Part shown: one piece after another, positions 54,356 to 64,000 of the stretch | Layout of the letters: each line of letters opens with the position of its first letter | How positions within the stretch are numbered: the stretch's first letter is position 1 | NCBI GenBank assembly: GCA_002900995.3 | Contig: PJEW03000014.1 | Coordinates: forward strand, 9,139 to 73,138 | From: Ganoderma boninense | Lineage: Eukaryota > Basidiomycota > Agaricomycetes > Polyporales > Polyporaceae | Length of the DNA: 64,000 nt | Direction of reading: 5' to 3' | Notes under the pieces: model-generated | The model's input: the letters and a program-made list of their open reading frames with translations, nothing else | What the model was told of the DNA's origin: nothing | Databases searched by the model: none | Made by a program: the position numbers and the translations under genes

Positions 54356-54375
54356 GTCGCTCGTTTGAGTGTCTC

Positions 54376-55317
54376 ATGGGCAACGCGGAGTTTGCGGACT
54401 TCGATACCCTGCTTGGCACGGAACCTCCCCCGCAATACGACTCTTTAATCCACGAATATCTTGGCGTCTCTGGTGTTCCCTCGTCTTCTATCCCTGTTTC
54501 GTCTTGGTCTAATCGCGCAATCTTCGACTACAACGCCTTCGTACACACGATGTCGACTATACCCCGTCCCACCAAGTCCCCTCGCAAGTATAAACCGGTT
54601 CATCGTCGACACCGCCCCGTTCCAACCTACATGCCTGATCCTCGAGCTCAACAGTTCTCTGAGATACCTGAGCTGCCCCCTCTAGTCCTACCTACACATC
54701 CTCCGCCTCGTTCGGACCTTCCCCTCAACTCCCGTATGACTCGGGACCGGCTCGACGGCCTCCTCGCAACAATCGAGCCGGGCTTCCTCTCAGAACAGGA
54801 GATCGACCTCCTTGCCTTCGTCGTCATCTCGTATTCACGCGCGTTTGCATGGGAGTACGACGAGAAGGGTTTCTTCGACCCTCGCTACTTCCCGGACTAC
54901 AAGATACCGTTTATAGAACACACCCCCTGGCAAGTCCCTCCGACACCTCTTCCCCACGCAACTCGACAGGCTGTTCGCGATGAAGTACGACGCTTCGAGC
55001 TACTCGGGCGCTTCGAGCCGTCCACCTCAAGCTACCGCTCTCCGCTCTGGGCGGTCCAAAAGAAGCCTGGTTCGAAGCCATCCGTGCGTCTTGTGATCGC
55101 AGTTGAGATGCTCAACTCCGTAGCCATTCGGGACGCCTCTCTTCCTCTGAACATAAATGATTTCGCTGAATCATTCGTAGGTCACGCAATCTACATGGCA
55201 GCGGACATGTTCTCTGGCTTCGACGCCCGCATCCTCGATGTCTCCTCACGTCCTCTCAGCAGTTTCTCGAGGTGTACGATTTGTATGCTGCTGTCCTGCG
55301 CTCAGGTAGCTGCCTAG
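54376..55317 (+). pseudogene. Element C reverse transcriptase, N-terminal part
   Basis: Open frame with the pre-RT region (PGFLSEQEIDLLAFVV) and the first RT motifs: PLWAVQKKPG, VRLVIAVEMLN and ADMFSGFDA. The polymerase YxDD loop is missing because the sequence is cut soon after FDARILDVSS. Following codons up to the stop are unrelated. Confidence 0.78.
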
Positions 55318-55559
55318 CTACGTTCTCCTCTGGCCGCTCGACCCTCCGCTCCCTACAACTCACGCACTCCAACCCCTTCACAGTTTCATCGCAGTACGAC
55401 ACCCGCCTGCGGTCATACAGCGCGTCTGCTGCGCTCACTTTCCAACAGAGCGAACGCTTCAACGCTTTGCAGCCCTCTCTCCTCTCCTCGACGCCCGGTT
55501 CCCTCCTCGCGCTCACATCCCTCGCGCACGTACATAGCTGCAACACGCGGCGAGCGGAC

Positions 55560-56160
55560 GAGTTTTTCGTCCATTCCAGGGTCTCATACCAGCAAGTTTC
55601 GTTCTCGTTCAACGGCTGCGAGCTCGAGATCGACGTTCCAGTCATCTCGAGGTACTCTGAGCCCCTCACGCCAGCAGTCCTCAATGCAAAACCAGCCGGC
55701 CACCGCTTCGCATCAGCGGACAAGGACGATGCGTCCTTCTGGGACGAGTTGCGTCACTTCCTCTCTTGTGGAGAATTCCCCACGCATCTGCTCACCGACG
55801 GCAACTGTCTTGCTTTTCAGCGACGCACCAGACGCTTCCTACTCTGCGACAATCGTCTCTGGCTCGCGCCGAAACGCAACTCGCCTGCTCAGCCACGCCT
55901 GGTGATCGAGGACCGCGAACGCCGCCGTTCGCTCATGCTTGAGGCGCACCTCACCGCTGGCCATCGCGGACGAGATGCAACGCACAAGATCTTACTCGAC
56001 AGGTTCTACTGGCCCAACATGTGGGATGACGTCGCATTCTTCGTGCGCTCGTGCATCCAGTGTCAGCGCGCCATGAAAGCTAAGCCTGTTTTGCCGTATA
56101 ACGAGTCCTGGCTCTCTCCCCTCCTTAGGCACTTCGACCTCGACACCATCCACATTCGGC
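55560..56160 (+). pseudogene. Element C integrase, N-terminal part
   Basis: Open frame with the integrase zinc finger: HLTAGHRGRDATH, FYWPNMW and CIQCQR. It then runs into LDTIHI, the first catalytic Asp context, where homology ends near 56160. The open frame continues to 56246 with unrelated residues. Confidence 0.72.
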
Positions 56161-56619
56161 GCGCATTTCGGCTGGTCCGAAAGTCTGGCCCCTTCGGCGA
56201 CTTTTCGTCCCGCGAAGACTTGCCGCACTTCTTTGCTATTGGATGAGACAAAATGTGTTAGAGAGACGCATGGGGCGGCTACCTCCAGCCGCCACTCTTC
56301 TTCGACTTTTCGCCGGTCGGACATGGCCGGATGCCCGTCGTGCCTAGGACGTCCCGCGACGGATCTCGACGTGATCGTGGCGGATCTGAGATATTCTCAG
56401 CCACCCCCGCGTCGCCTTGACCTTGTACCCGGAGTCTCGGCCACTTGCTCGCTGCTCCCAGTCTGCACCTTGCGTCCCATCTGCGCTCTGCACTGCGCCG
56501 CTTGCTTCCGCAGACTTCTTTCTCTGCAGCTCGTCAACAACGCTTATCTTGCAGTCCTCGGCTGCTCCGACATCTCTGTTCCCCCGCTCGGCCTTCGACT
56601 CTTGCCAGAGCCTGGTACG

Positions 56620-57318
56620 ATGGACGTGTCCAGGAGGACGGTTTCCTGCTACTACAACCGTGAGCTCTTCTGCATGCTGTCATCCCACCTCCCATCCCAT
56701 CCTTCTTCCAGCCAACGCCGGCTCTTACTCGTATGGCGTCCACCACGCCATGAAGCCACAGTGCATGCGCATCACCCATCCAGGCATATGACATGCTTCC
56801 CAAGATGCACATTCTCGTACGTCGTTTTTCCTCTCAGCCCCCATGCCGCGTACACCCGTAGTCACCATTGCTGCCGCTGTGTAGCATCCCAGACGCGCTT
56901 CCACACGGACGAATACATCAACTTTCTCTCCAGAGTCACCCCCGACAGCGCCAGACGACTCACCTACCAAGGCACCTGTTTTCTTGTTGGAAATAACAAT
57001 CGGTGCGTCCTCTCTTCAGTCTCATGTTCTTCGTCTCCCGACCGCTACCGTCTCATGGAGGGCCACTCCCGCCGATCGTTTTCCAGTGGGGTGCAGACTT
57101 GCTCTCTGGCAACAAGCTCGGGGGTCAGCTTCACCATACACGGCCACGCGCATTGCGTCCAATACGTGCTCTTCAACAACATCCCGACGATGCTCCTCGG
57201 ATGCGACGGGTACAGGTACATGGTCAAGAACGTTGCGCGCGCGTGGAGGTACGGGACCGCATGCGCGCTCAGCATCGAACGCGACATCGACCCCAACCTG
57301 CCGTGGAATGCTCGCGCT
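56620..57318 (+). pseudogene. Class I histone deacetylase fragment (Rpd3/Hos2 type)
   Basis: Exon 1 (56620-56659) reads MDVSRRTVSCYYN. After an intron (GTGAGC to TTCCAG), exon 2 from 56712 reads GSYSYGVHHAMKP and MRITH, then a frameshift before YDMLPKMHIL. A third piece gives FHTDEYINFLSRVTPDS and FLVGNN. The central catalytic region, with the HHGDG-type zinc-binding and charge-relay residues, is absent. Sequence resumes at about 57078 with VFQWGADLLSGNKLG, then after another shift GHAHCVQYV, NNIPT, NVARAW and DIDPNLPWN. It is an internally deleted, frameshifted host-gene copy that cannot encode an active enzyme. Confidence 0.82.
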
Positions 57319-57477
57319 CAACGCCTGCGAACGAGAAAACCACGTGCGCGCATGCCTGGCGACATTGGTTAACAAGGGGGCGCGACGGTCTGCTGCGCCG
57401 AGGTGGGGAACGCGGGGCTCTCGGCCGTGTGTTGACAACACCCAGGTCCCGAGACGCAGGGCAGGGACCGCATACAC

Positions 57478-57877
57478 CTGCACGTGAGATACCGTCAGTC
57501 CAACTCGATACTGTCTTCGTACCATCATAGGAACCTGAATGGTCCAGGCTCCTCCGCAAGCCAACGCCGCTGGTGGCGCCATCGTCCAATGAAGCCTTGA
57601 GCTCCGTCCCGCAGTGGCATTCGACGCCGAACTCGACGCCGCCGTACCTGAACCCCAGCGCGGCGCACAAGGTGATGCAGGACGTGAGTGTGTTCTCGGC
57701 GACAATGACGGTCGCATTGTCCGCGAGGATGCGTGCGGGGTTGTCGACTGCGCAGTCCGAGAGCATCGGCCAGTTGAGCGAGATGGAGGACGGTGCGGAG
57801 TCATGGGTAGCATGGACGGGGGCAGGTGCGGCGGGGACGGCGGCGAGGAAAATGGTGAGTGGTGCACTTTTGATCAC
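57478..57877 (-). pseudogene. WSC-domain secreted protein fragment
   Basis: Reverse strand: a hydrophobic leader-like stretch (PLTIFLAAVPAAPAP), then a WSC carbohydrate-binding domain with CAVDNPARILAD, TSCITLCAALGF and GVEFGVECHCG. The domain should end with further cysteines before ACGGAWTIQV; here those are missing and ACGGAWTIQ is in another frame. The first codon of the frame is GTG and no ATG starts it. An intron (57478-57534) follows WTIQ. It lies back-to-back with the deacetylase fragment. Confidence 0.65.
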
Positions 57878-59048
57878 GGCTGAATAGATGACTCTGGCGT
57901 TCGGGCATGCAGGACGACTGCTACGCAGTCACGCGAGCTGAGATGCACACGTTGCAGGACGTCGACGAGGTACCGTCAGCTCGACTCACACGACGCATGG
58001 GAGAAAAGCTTACCGTCACCGTCCTGGCCAGGCTCTGCGGATGCCATCGTCTCTTGCAGGGCGCGGGTACAGCACAGCGAATAGAACACAAGGTGCAAAG
58101 GAGATGACGAGGATACTGATGAATTGCCCTCTCTTCAGGTCTTTTATGCCGCCATTCTTCAGGGGAGGGTGACCCGACGACCTCAAACCCAGGCCCCAAT
58201 GACACCGGCTTGCGTGTGTTTCGGCAACGGTCTCGTCGCAACCTTCCGCTTTCGAGCCGGTACCAGGACCAAGCACGCGTCGCCAGCGGCCAAGCAGCGC
58301 CCGCCGGTGTCACTTTGGTACTCCCGGCCCAGGTAGTTGTGCAGGACTCGTAGGTACGCACATGTTTGCACTCGACCATCCTCACCTTCTGCTCCCTCCG
58401 GTCGACGTCCTTCGACCATTCTGCACTGTACAACATCTGCCATCCAGGCTCGACTCAAAATGCCATTTGCATGTTAGTGTCTACGCGTACACGCCGCTAT
58501 ACGGTGTCATACAACTACTGCACGTATCTTCGAGACTTATGCTGGACACTTGTGAACACACTGGTTTCCCTCCTCCTGGTATGTGCTTCTTGTTGTCGTA
58601 TTGCTGCGCTGCTCACCCTATTCATTTTCTGTCATGCTTTCCGGGCCCACTGGCATGTCCAATCTCTAGCACACACAGCGATGGTATCTCGGAGCTCACT
58701 GTCTCTCGTCAGTGTTCTCTCTCGAATAATACGGTATGCACTTCTTGCCATCATGTCCACCAGTGCAGATATCTGTTGACTTGATCCTTGACCAGATTCG
58801 ACTAAGTGGGCATCCCGCTGCCAGCGGGTGCTACTCTATCAGCATCTTTGAAGCACAGCGACTGCACGTCGTCCAATGTCACGGCCCGGCGACACGTTCG
58901 CACGAACTTGGTAGGTCCTTTTCAGGGCCGTTTTAAGTGCAATTGGCGGCGTGCGAGGGCGTGCGAAGCTGATTTGGTGTCAACGCTCAGCTCGACCTGA
59001 ACCACATTGAACACGAAGGTCGACCTGCACACGGTGTCGTACAACTAC
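57878..59048. other. Unassigned, possibly decayed exons
   Basis: Several frames with intron-like GT sites but no recognised domain. 58498-58524 (GGTGTCATACAACTACTGCAC) recurs in diverged form around the hAT 2 insertion site, and CTTGGTAGGTCCTTTTC near 58908 resembles a site near 63563, suggesting two copies of one degenerate sequence. 59041-59048 is the left target-site copy of hAT 2. Confidence 0.35.
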
Positions 59049-59190
59049 TAGGCTGAAGCAAGGGTGTGAGACACCCCCGAGGGTTAGCAAGGGTGTGCAC
59101 CAAGGGTGAGGGTGGGGGTATGGATTTTTCGACCCCCAGCAAACCCGCCACCCGTAGGCTAGGGTACGGGTATAGGCGCCCGAAAAGCGC
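59049..59190. repeat. hAT 2 subterminal repeats, left end (right end 63120-63273)
   Basis: Both ends are packed with GGGTGNGGGTA / TACCCNCACCC-type repeats: CAAGGGTGTG, AGGGTGAGGGTGGGGG and GGGTACGGGTA at the left; CCCGTACCC, GGGTGCGGGTAA and GGGTAAGGGTGCGGGT at the right. Such arrays are typical transposase-binding regions of hAT elements. Confidence 0.75.
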
Positions 59191-59480
59191 CGAAAAGCGC
59201 TAACCGCAACTGCGCCCTCGAAAGGCCAGTTCGCCAGGACAGCCGCGGAATGCCGGCACCGTTATCGGACATCTAGTGAACATGTGTTGGAATATGAAAT
59301 CTCTCATGTTGTAAACATACAGTGGATGTACTATTGTGGACACATTATTCATCTACTATACAGTTCTAAGCCACACACAGACATGCGAGGACGGAAAGCC
59401 GTAGATACGCATCTCCCAAACTTCTACATCTTCATCTGGTCTGAACGAGACTCTCATCGCTGTCCTGAAACCTCTGTCAC

Positions 59481-62400
59481 AATGGGCAGGAACCGCAAAC
59501 GCGCCGGAACTGCAACAGCGACCAAATCACCGCCTTCCAAGAAGAGCCGAGCCCAGGGAAGCACTGGAGGTACGCAGATCAGCACGATCGCCTCAGAATC
59601 ATGAGTGTGCGACCCGGAAGCCTCACACATGTTGGGCAGCAGGCGCGAAGAACCAGTCCGCCGGGGCATCACAAGGCCCGGCAAAGACATCGGGCGCCGC
59701 GGCGGGCACCAAGAACAGTGCTTCGGCCACGGGCGGTAAGAAGGGCAAGGGAGCTCCTGTCAAGGCTGGAGCTTCCCAGAAGAAAGGAGGCGCTGCAAGA
59801 GGGCGAAACATCGTCGACGAGGAGGAGGCGTTGTCGCAGGATGGGTTCGCGCTCGTAGATGAGCAATCAAGCGCCGAGGAAAGCCCGAGCGAGAACGAAG
59901 CGGAGGTGGACCCAAACGCTGAGCTTGGTGCGAATTGATTGTTGTCGAAATGGATCGATGCCTGGGGTGCTGACAGCTCGGCCACGCAGAGGCCATGAAA
60001 CAACGCTGGACAAGCACGATCTACGCGTTCTATAAGCCGACTCCCGAGATTCAGTATGAAGGGACTCGTCGCTCGCACGTCTTCTCGTGCGCCAATCGGG
60101 GCTGCAACGTTACGGTTCGCCGGTTCCTGGACACGAAAGACCACTCCTCGACGTCTAACCTCCGAGCGCACGCCACGAAGTGCTGGGGCGCAGAGACAGT
60201 CGCGTCTGCGGCGGAGGCCGCTTCGGTTCAGGTCGCGCGCGAGGAAATCGTTGGAAGCATCCTGAAAACGGGCTCGATCACCGCGCACTTCGAGCGCAAG
60301 GGCGGTAAGGTTACTTACAGCGCGCGGCAGCACACACGCTCGGAGACGCGCGTGGAACTCGTCAAGTGGGTGTGCGAGTCGCTGCGCGCGTTCCGGATCG
60401 TCGAAGATCCTGGTTTCAAGGTCCTTATGAAAACTGGGCGCCCTGGGTACTACCTGCCATCCGCCTCGACGGTTGCGCGCGACGTGAGTGAGGTCTTCCA
60501 GCGAACCAGATCCCGGGTAGCGAAGATGTTGCAGGTAAGTCCTTGTCCAGGCATTCATGAGCGTGCGAGGTGGCTGAAGTCCGGGGTGCCGTAGGAGTAT
60601 GAAGGCGCGCTGCACTTCGCGACGGATGCGTGGACTTCCCCGAACCACCGGGCCTTCGTCGCGGTGACGGTGCACTTCGAGCAGGATGGCAAGCCCGTGA
60701 GTTTCCTCCTCGATCTCGTCGAGTTGGCATGTTCGCATACGGGCGTCAACCTTGCTGCCGCGTTCGCGAAGATCCTGAAGGAGTTCGGAATCGAGCATAA
60801 GGTTAGTGGAAGTGTTTCAACCGCTGGAACAAGTCGCTGGGCTTACCTTTCGGTCAAACAGATCAAGGCTGTGACATGCGATAACGCATCGAACAACGAC
60901 ACCATGGTCGAAGAGCTCGGGAGCGAGAACAACCTCCCCGCCTTTGAGGCCGGCGCCGCGCGGGTGCGGTGCTTCTTGCACATCCTCAACATCGTCGGCG
61001 GGAAGAATCTGGTGAACCATTTCGATACAGGCACACGCAAAAAGAAGGACGGGGACAGCGCGGATGAAGACGACGCGGAGATCGCGCAGCTTGTGGGAGA
61101 GACAGCTCAAGATGGCGATCCGGATGGTGGGGGTGACGGAGAAGACAACGATGAGGACGAAGGTGAGGAAGAAGAGGCGGGGGAGGTCGAGTACGACGCG
61201 GACGCCTTGGACGAGGAGGAGGAGGAGGTCGACGCGATGGCCGAGATGACCGCCGAGGAACAGGCAGAGTTCAAGAAGTCTGTGCGCCCCGTCAAGCTGA
61301 TCCTAGCGAAGGTGAGTCAGGTGAACATTCCGGGAGGTATTTTGTTACTCACCATTGCCTTCGTTAGGTACGCACCTTCGCGTCCAAGGTCGTCACCTCT
61401 AGCACCATACTCCTTCCAGCCTGGAAGGAGTGCGTGGCGTCGCATGGCCTGCCCGAGCGGTTAATACCTCGGGATGTGCGAACGAGATGGAACTCTACAT
61501 ACGATATGCTGGAGATGGTGCTCGAGTATCGGCAACCGTACCAGGAGATGTGCGAGAGGACCGACAATGGGCTGAGGGGGTACGAGTTGTCGAAGGATGA
61601 GTGGACCGTGGCGACCCAGCTAGAGAAGGTGTTGAAGGTTCGTAAGCCACTACGAACCTTATTATTAGGTTTGAACCTTCTTCTAACAACTGCCTGTCCC
61701 ACCGCGCCGTGTTCTTACCTCGTAATTCCGTCGGTGTTATCTGCCTTATGTGGCCGGTGACTTGGCGCGACCCATCTCCTCAACCTCATCTTACTGGGCC
61801 GGCGCTCCTCTACCACTCTAACTGCAGGTGTTCAAACACGCCACCATCTTCTTCTCCCGCGACACACCCTACCTCGCCGATGTAATCCCCGCCATGGACC
61901 ACATTGACAAGGCCCTCACGAACGCGTCTCTCTCGCACAAGTACGTCAAGCCGATTCGCGTGGCTTGCAGCCTCGCCAAGAAGGCTCTCAATCAATACTA
62001 CTCCTATACGGACATGTCAGACACTTACCGGATCGCCATGAGTGAGTCCTCACGCCCCTCTCACCCTTTTCTGATCGCGGACGTTGAGCCGCCGAGCTGA
62101 TGTCCGAGTACTTCGCCAGTGCTGCATCCGTCCCACAAGCTCGAGTACTTCAAGAAGATGAAGTGGGACGACGATTGGCAGAAGAATGCGAAAGAGTTGC
62201 TCTTCGAGGAGTTCGAGCGATCCTACGCGCCCGCAGGTGAGCCAGAGCGCAACGAGGATGATGAGTTCCCGGACTCGGACCACGAGAGAGGCTCCGCTCG
62301 GTCTCGCGCGTCACCAAGCCAGATGGACGAGAGCAGCGAGGACGAGGTCGATATCTCGGATGTAAGTCGCAGCGTTGCGCCCGCCATCCACCTCTCTGAC

Positions 62401-62926
62401 AGCGTGTACTAACCTCCAACCTTTTCCATCCAGGACGAGAACATTTTTGACGCCCTCAAATCAATCACACGTCTTCGCGTGTCGCAGAATGCTGGTCAAG
62501 AGCTGGAGCGGTATCTCGCCATCCCTATCGAGCACACGGACGACCCGTTACTTTGGTGGGCCGAGCGTCGTGGCCTTTACCCTCGACTCTCGCGGATGGC
62601 CCTGGACTTCCTCAGCATCCCAGGTACGTGCGAGCACACTCAGACCTCCCAGTGCCTCACTAACGACAGATGGATACAGCGACCTCTGTCGACGTTGAAA
62701 GGGTCTTCAGCAAGGGGCGCTTGCTTCTCTCTCATGTTCGTAGCCGAATGAGTGCACAGACAACGCGCGCCGTGCTCTGCCTTGGTGCCTGGTCTCGCGC
62801 GGGGTACGTGAAGGGCATAGATTTGCGGAAGGCGGCCCTTGCGGCGGATCTTGACGGCGAGGATGATGAGCTCAAGCTTCTCCGCGGCTGGGATAAGGTA
62901 GATGTCAATGGTATCAAGGATGCGTA
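59481..62926 (+). CDS. hAT transposase 2
   Basis: ATG 59481 to TAA 62924-62926 with about ten short GT-AG introns; every exon joins to the next without a stop as far as I can read. It has a basic N-terminus, then a BED-type zinc finger (YAFYKPTPEIQYEG, STSNLRAHATKCWG). FATDAWTSPNHRAF carries the first catalytic Asp and VTCDNASNN the second. An Asp/Glu-rich insert follows, then RDVRTRWNSTYDMLEM, and PLLWWAERRGLYPRLSRMAL, where the catalytic Glu region and the hATC dimerisation domain begin. It ends with ATSVDVERVFSKGR. It cuts and reinserts the element in the nucleus. Length and motif order match complete fungal hAT transposases. Confidence 0.88.
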
Positions 62927-63281
62927 ATGTAGAACATGTAGTCTGCCACACATATAACATTGTATGACCTTGTGCATGCCCTCTGCAGTCTCTGTCGTCC
63001 GAGTCGTCGCCCTCGATTCCTCTCCCATGTCTGTCCGGGGTAATTATTAATCTCGTATCCTGTGATGTCCTGGATGTCCTACGCTGCGAAGTTATGGCTG
63101 CGTGCATCATTCTACCCGTCCTAACCCGCGTATCGACCCGTACCCGTGCTCCACCCGTACCCGGCGTCTAAAACCCCTACCCGCGATCACCCTAGGGTTA
63201 CGGGTGCGGGTAAACTGCGGGTAAGGGTGCGGGTGAGAATTATTAACCCTCGGGTCACCCGTGATACAGCCTAACAACTAC

Positions 63282-64000
63282 TGCACATCCATCTCCCTGG
63301 TGCTCAGAGCCGATGACGCACTCGTTGGGAGCCTCCTCATCCTGTTCAATTATTCGGTACGTGTTTCATATGGCTCTGTTCACTGGCATGGCAGATGAGT
63401 TCATCATGCAGCTCATGTCCGTGATGCTTACCTAATTCATGACCAGCTCTTCTCCAAACTCTGCTCTCCGGCCGAAAATCATCAAGTCTGGGTAGTACGG
63501 GTTAGTGACGCGTCTCGCGAGGTGGCCGGTAGCGCATTCACGCACTCAAGCTTCTCCCACCACTTGGTACGTCCTTTCCGTGGCTGTTTTTGGCACTGTC
63601 GAGCCCGCATTCAATGCTCGAGACTCCGAGACTCAGACATCGTGCACGAAGCTAACCTGGGAGTGATCGCCAGACACTCGACCTCCGGGGCTACTTGACC
63701 CGAGAAGACCTGCCTCTGAGTCGACGCTGTGCACTGCAACTACTGCGCATGTTCCAGCAGGTGACTCAAGTGTGTCTTCATAGTCGCAACATCTGCTGAC
63801 TGGTCAGGCTTGACAGTGCACTCCTCCGCTACCATCGGGACCAACATGCTTCGTGTCCGGCTCGCCTCCTTTCTTCTCCTCACCTGTACGCCTATGGCTC
63901 GCTTTGGCCTCGTGTTCACTCACCGCTCGTTATGCAACTGTCAAGTACTTCACGGAGCGCTGCGGCGACTCCATCCAATTAGCGCAGGATCTCTTCGAGG
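63282..64000. other. Unassigned sequence right of hAT 2
   Basis: No domain recognised. Short frames with intron-like donors (GTACGTG near 63358, GTACGTCC near 63568) resemble, in order, those at 58525-58925. It is probably a diverged duplicate of that block, and it runs off the window. Confidence 0.35.

Larger units (their letters stand above)
51068..56160 (+). mobile_element. Ty3/gypsy element C, truncated
   Basis: LTR, PBS, gag, protease, part of RT, then integrase start, in that order. RT is cut after its FSGFDA motif; most of RT and RNase H is missing, and integrase ends right after its first catalytic Asp. No 3' LTR was found. The element is inserted in the integrase-like gene at 50006-51067. 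Confidence 0.82.
59049..63273 (+). mobile_element. hAT transposon 2, apparently intact
   Basis: 4225-bp element with terminal inverted repeats TAGGCTG/CAGCCTA and a perfect 8-bp target duplication ACAACTAC (59041-59048 and 63274-63281). It carries one multi-exon transposase gene. Intact duplications and coding sequence suggest recent insertion. Confidence 0.93.

Overview
The window is eukaryotic nuclear DNA from a filamentous basidiomycete, almost certainly an agaricomycete. The evidence is short GT-AG introns, a KDZ-type transposase, chromodomain Ty3/gypsy retroelements, fungal BED-finger hAT transposases, and a multi-exon HP1 gene. It is mostly transposon-on-transposon heterochromatin. Between roughly 47.2 and 57.9 kb there is one intact-looking host gene and several decayed host genes.

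Region 1 (about 1.4-29.6 kb) is a giant inverted repeat. Two near-identical arms (about 1405-13343 and 17085-29613) face each other across a 3.7-kb spacer. Each arm holds, from outside in: a block of short perfect hairpins; an AT-rich stretch with GC-rich hairpin words; a cysteine-cluster gene; and a full-length Ty3/gypsy chromovirus (element A) inserted into that gene. The right copy of A is the better preserved: 5-bp target duplication, intact 1204-codon pol. The left copy has a pol frameshift and a 545-bp flanking deletion. Element A shows three linked expression features: a Tf1-like self-priming 11-mer in an LTR hairpin loop, a leader with no sense-strand ATG for about 1.15 kb, and a -1 frameshift signal joining gag to pol. 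The spacer holds the 3' part of a KDZ transposase gene and the integrase end of another gypsy element (D).

Region 2 (29.6-42.7 kb) starts with a displaced, internally deleted copy of the spacer and a truncated third element A. Then comes gypsy element B, lacking its 5' end, with RT split by a decayed hAT transposon (32562-37095). Its integrase and an extra large 3' ORF are still open.

Region 3 (42.7-51 kb) has a 1.28-kb non-autonomous TIR element, an intact five-exon HP1 (chromodomain plus chromo-shadow) gene, an RBM8A/Y14-like pseudogene, a 10-bp-phased TTTGC array, and a DDE-integrase-like gene cut by an LTR.

Region 4 (51-64 kb) has gypsy element C (LTR, PBS, gag, protease, truncated RT and integrase), fragments of a class I histone deacetylase and of a WSC-domain gene, and a hAT transposon (59049-63273) with perfect 8-bp target duplications and an apparently intact many-exon transposase.

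Inferred CGA-to-TGA and CAG-to-TAG nonsense changes recur through the decayed elements, as expected if C-to-T mutation (methylation or RIP-like) acts here. All family assignments come from reading motifs, not from database searches.
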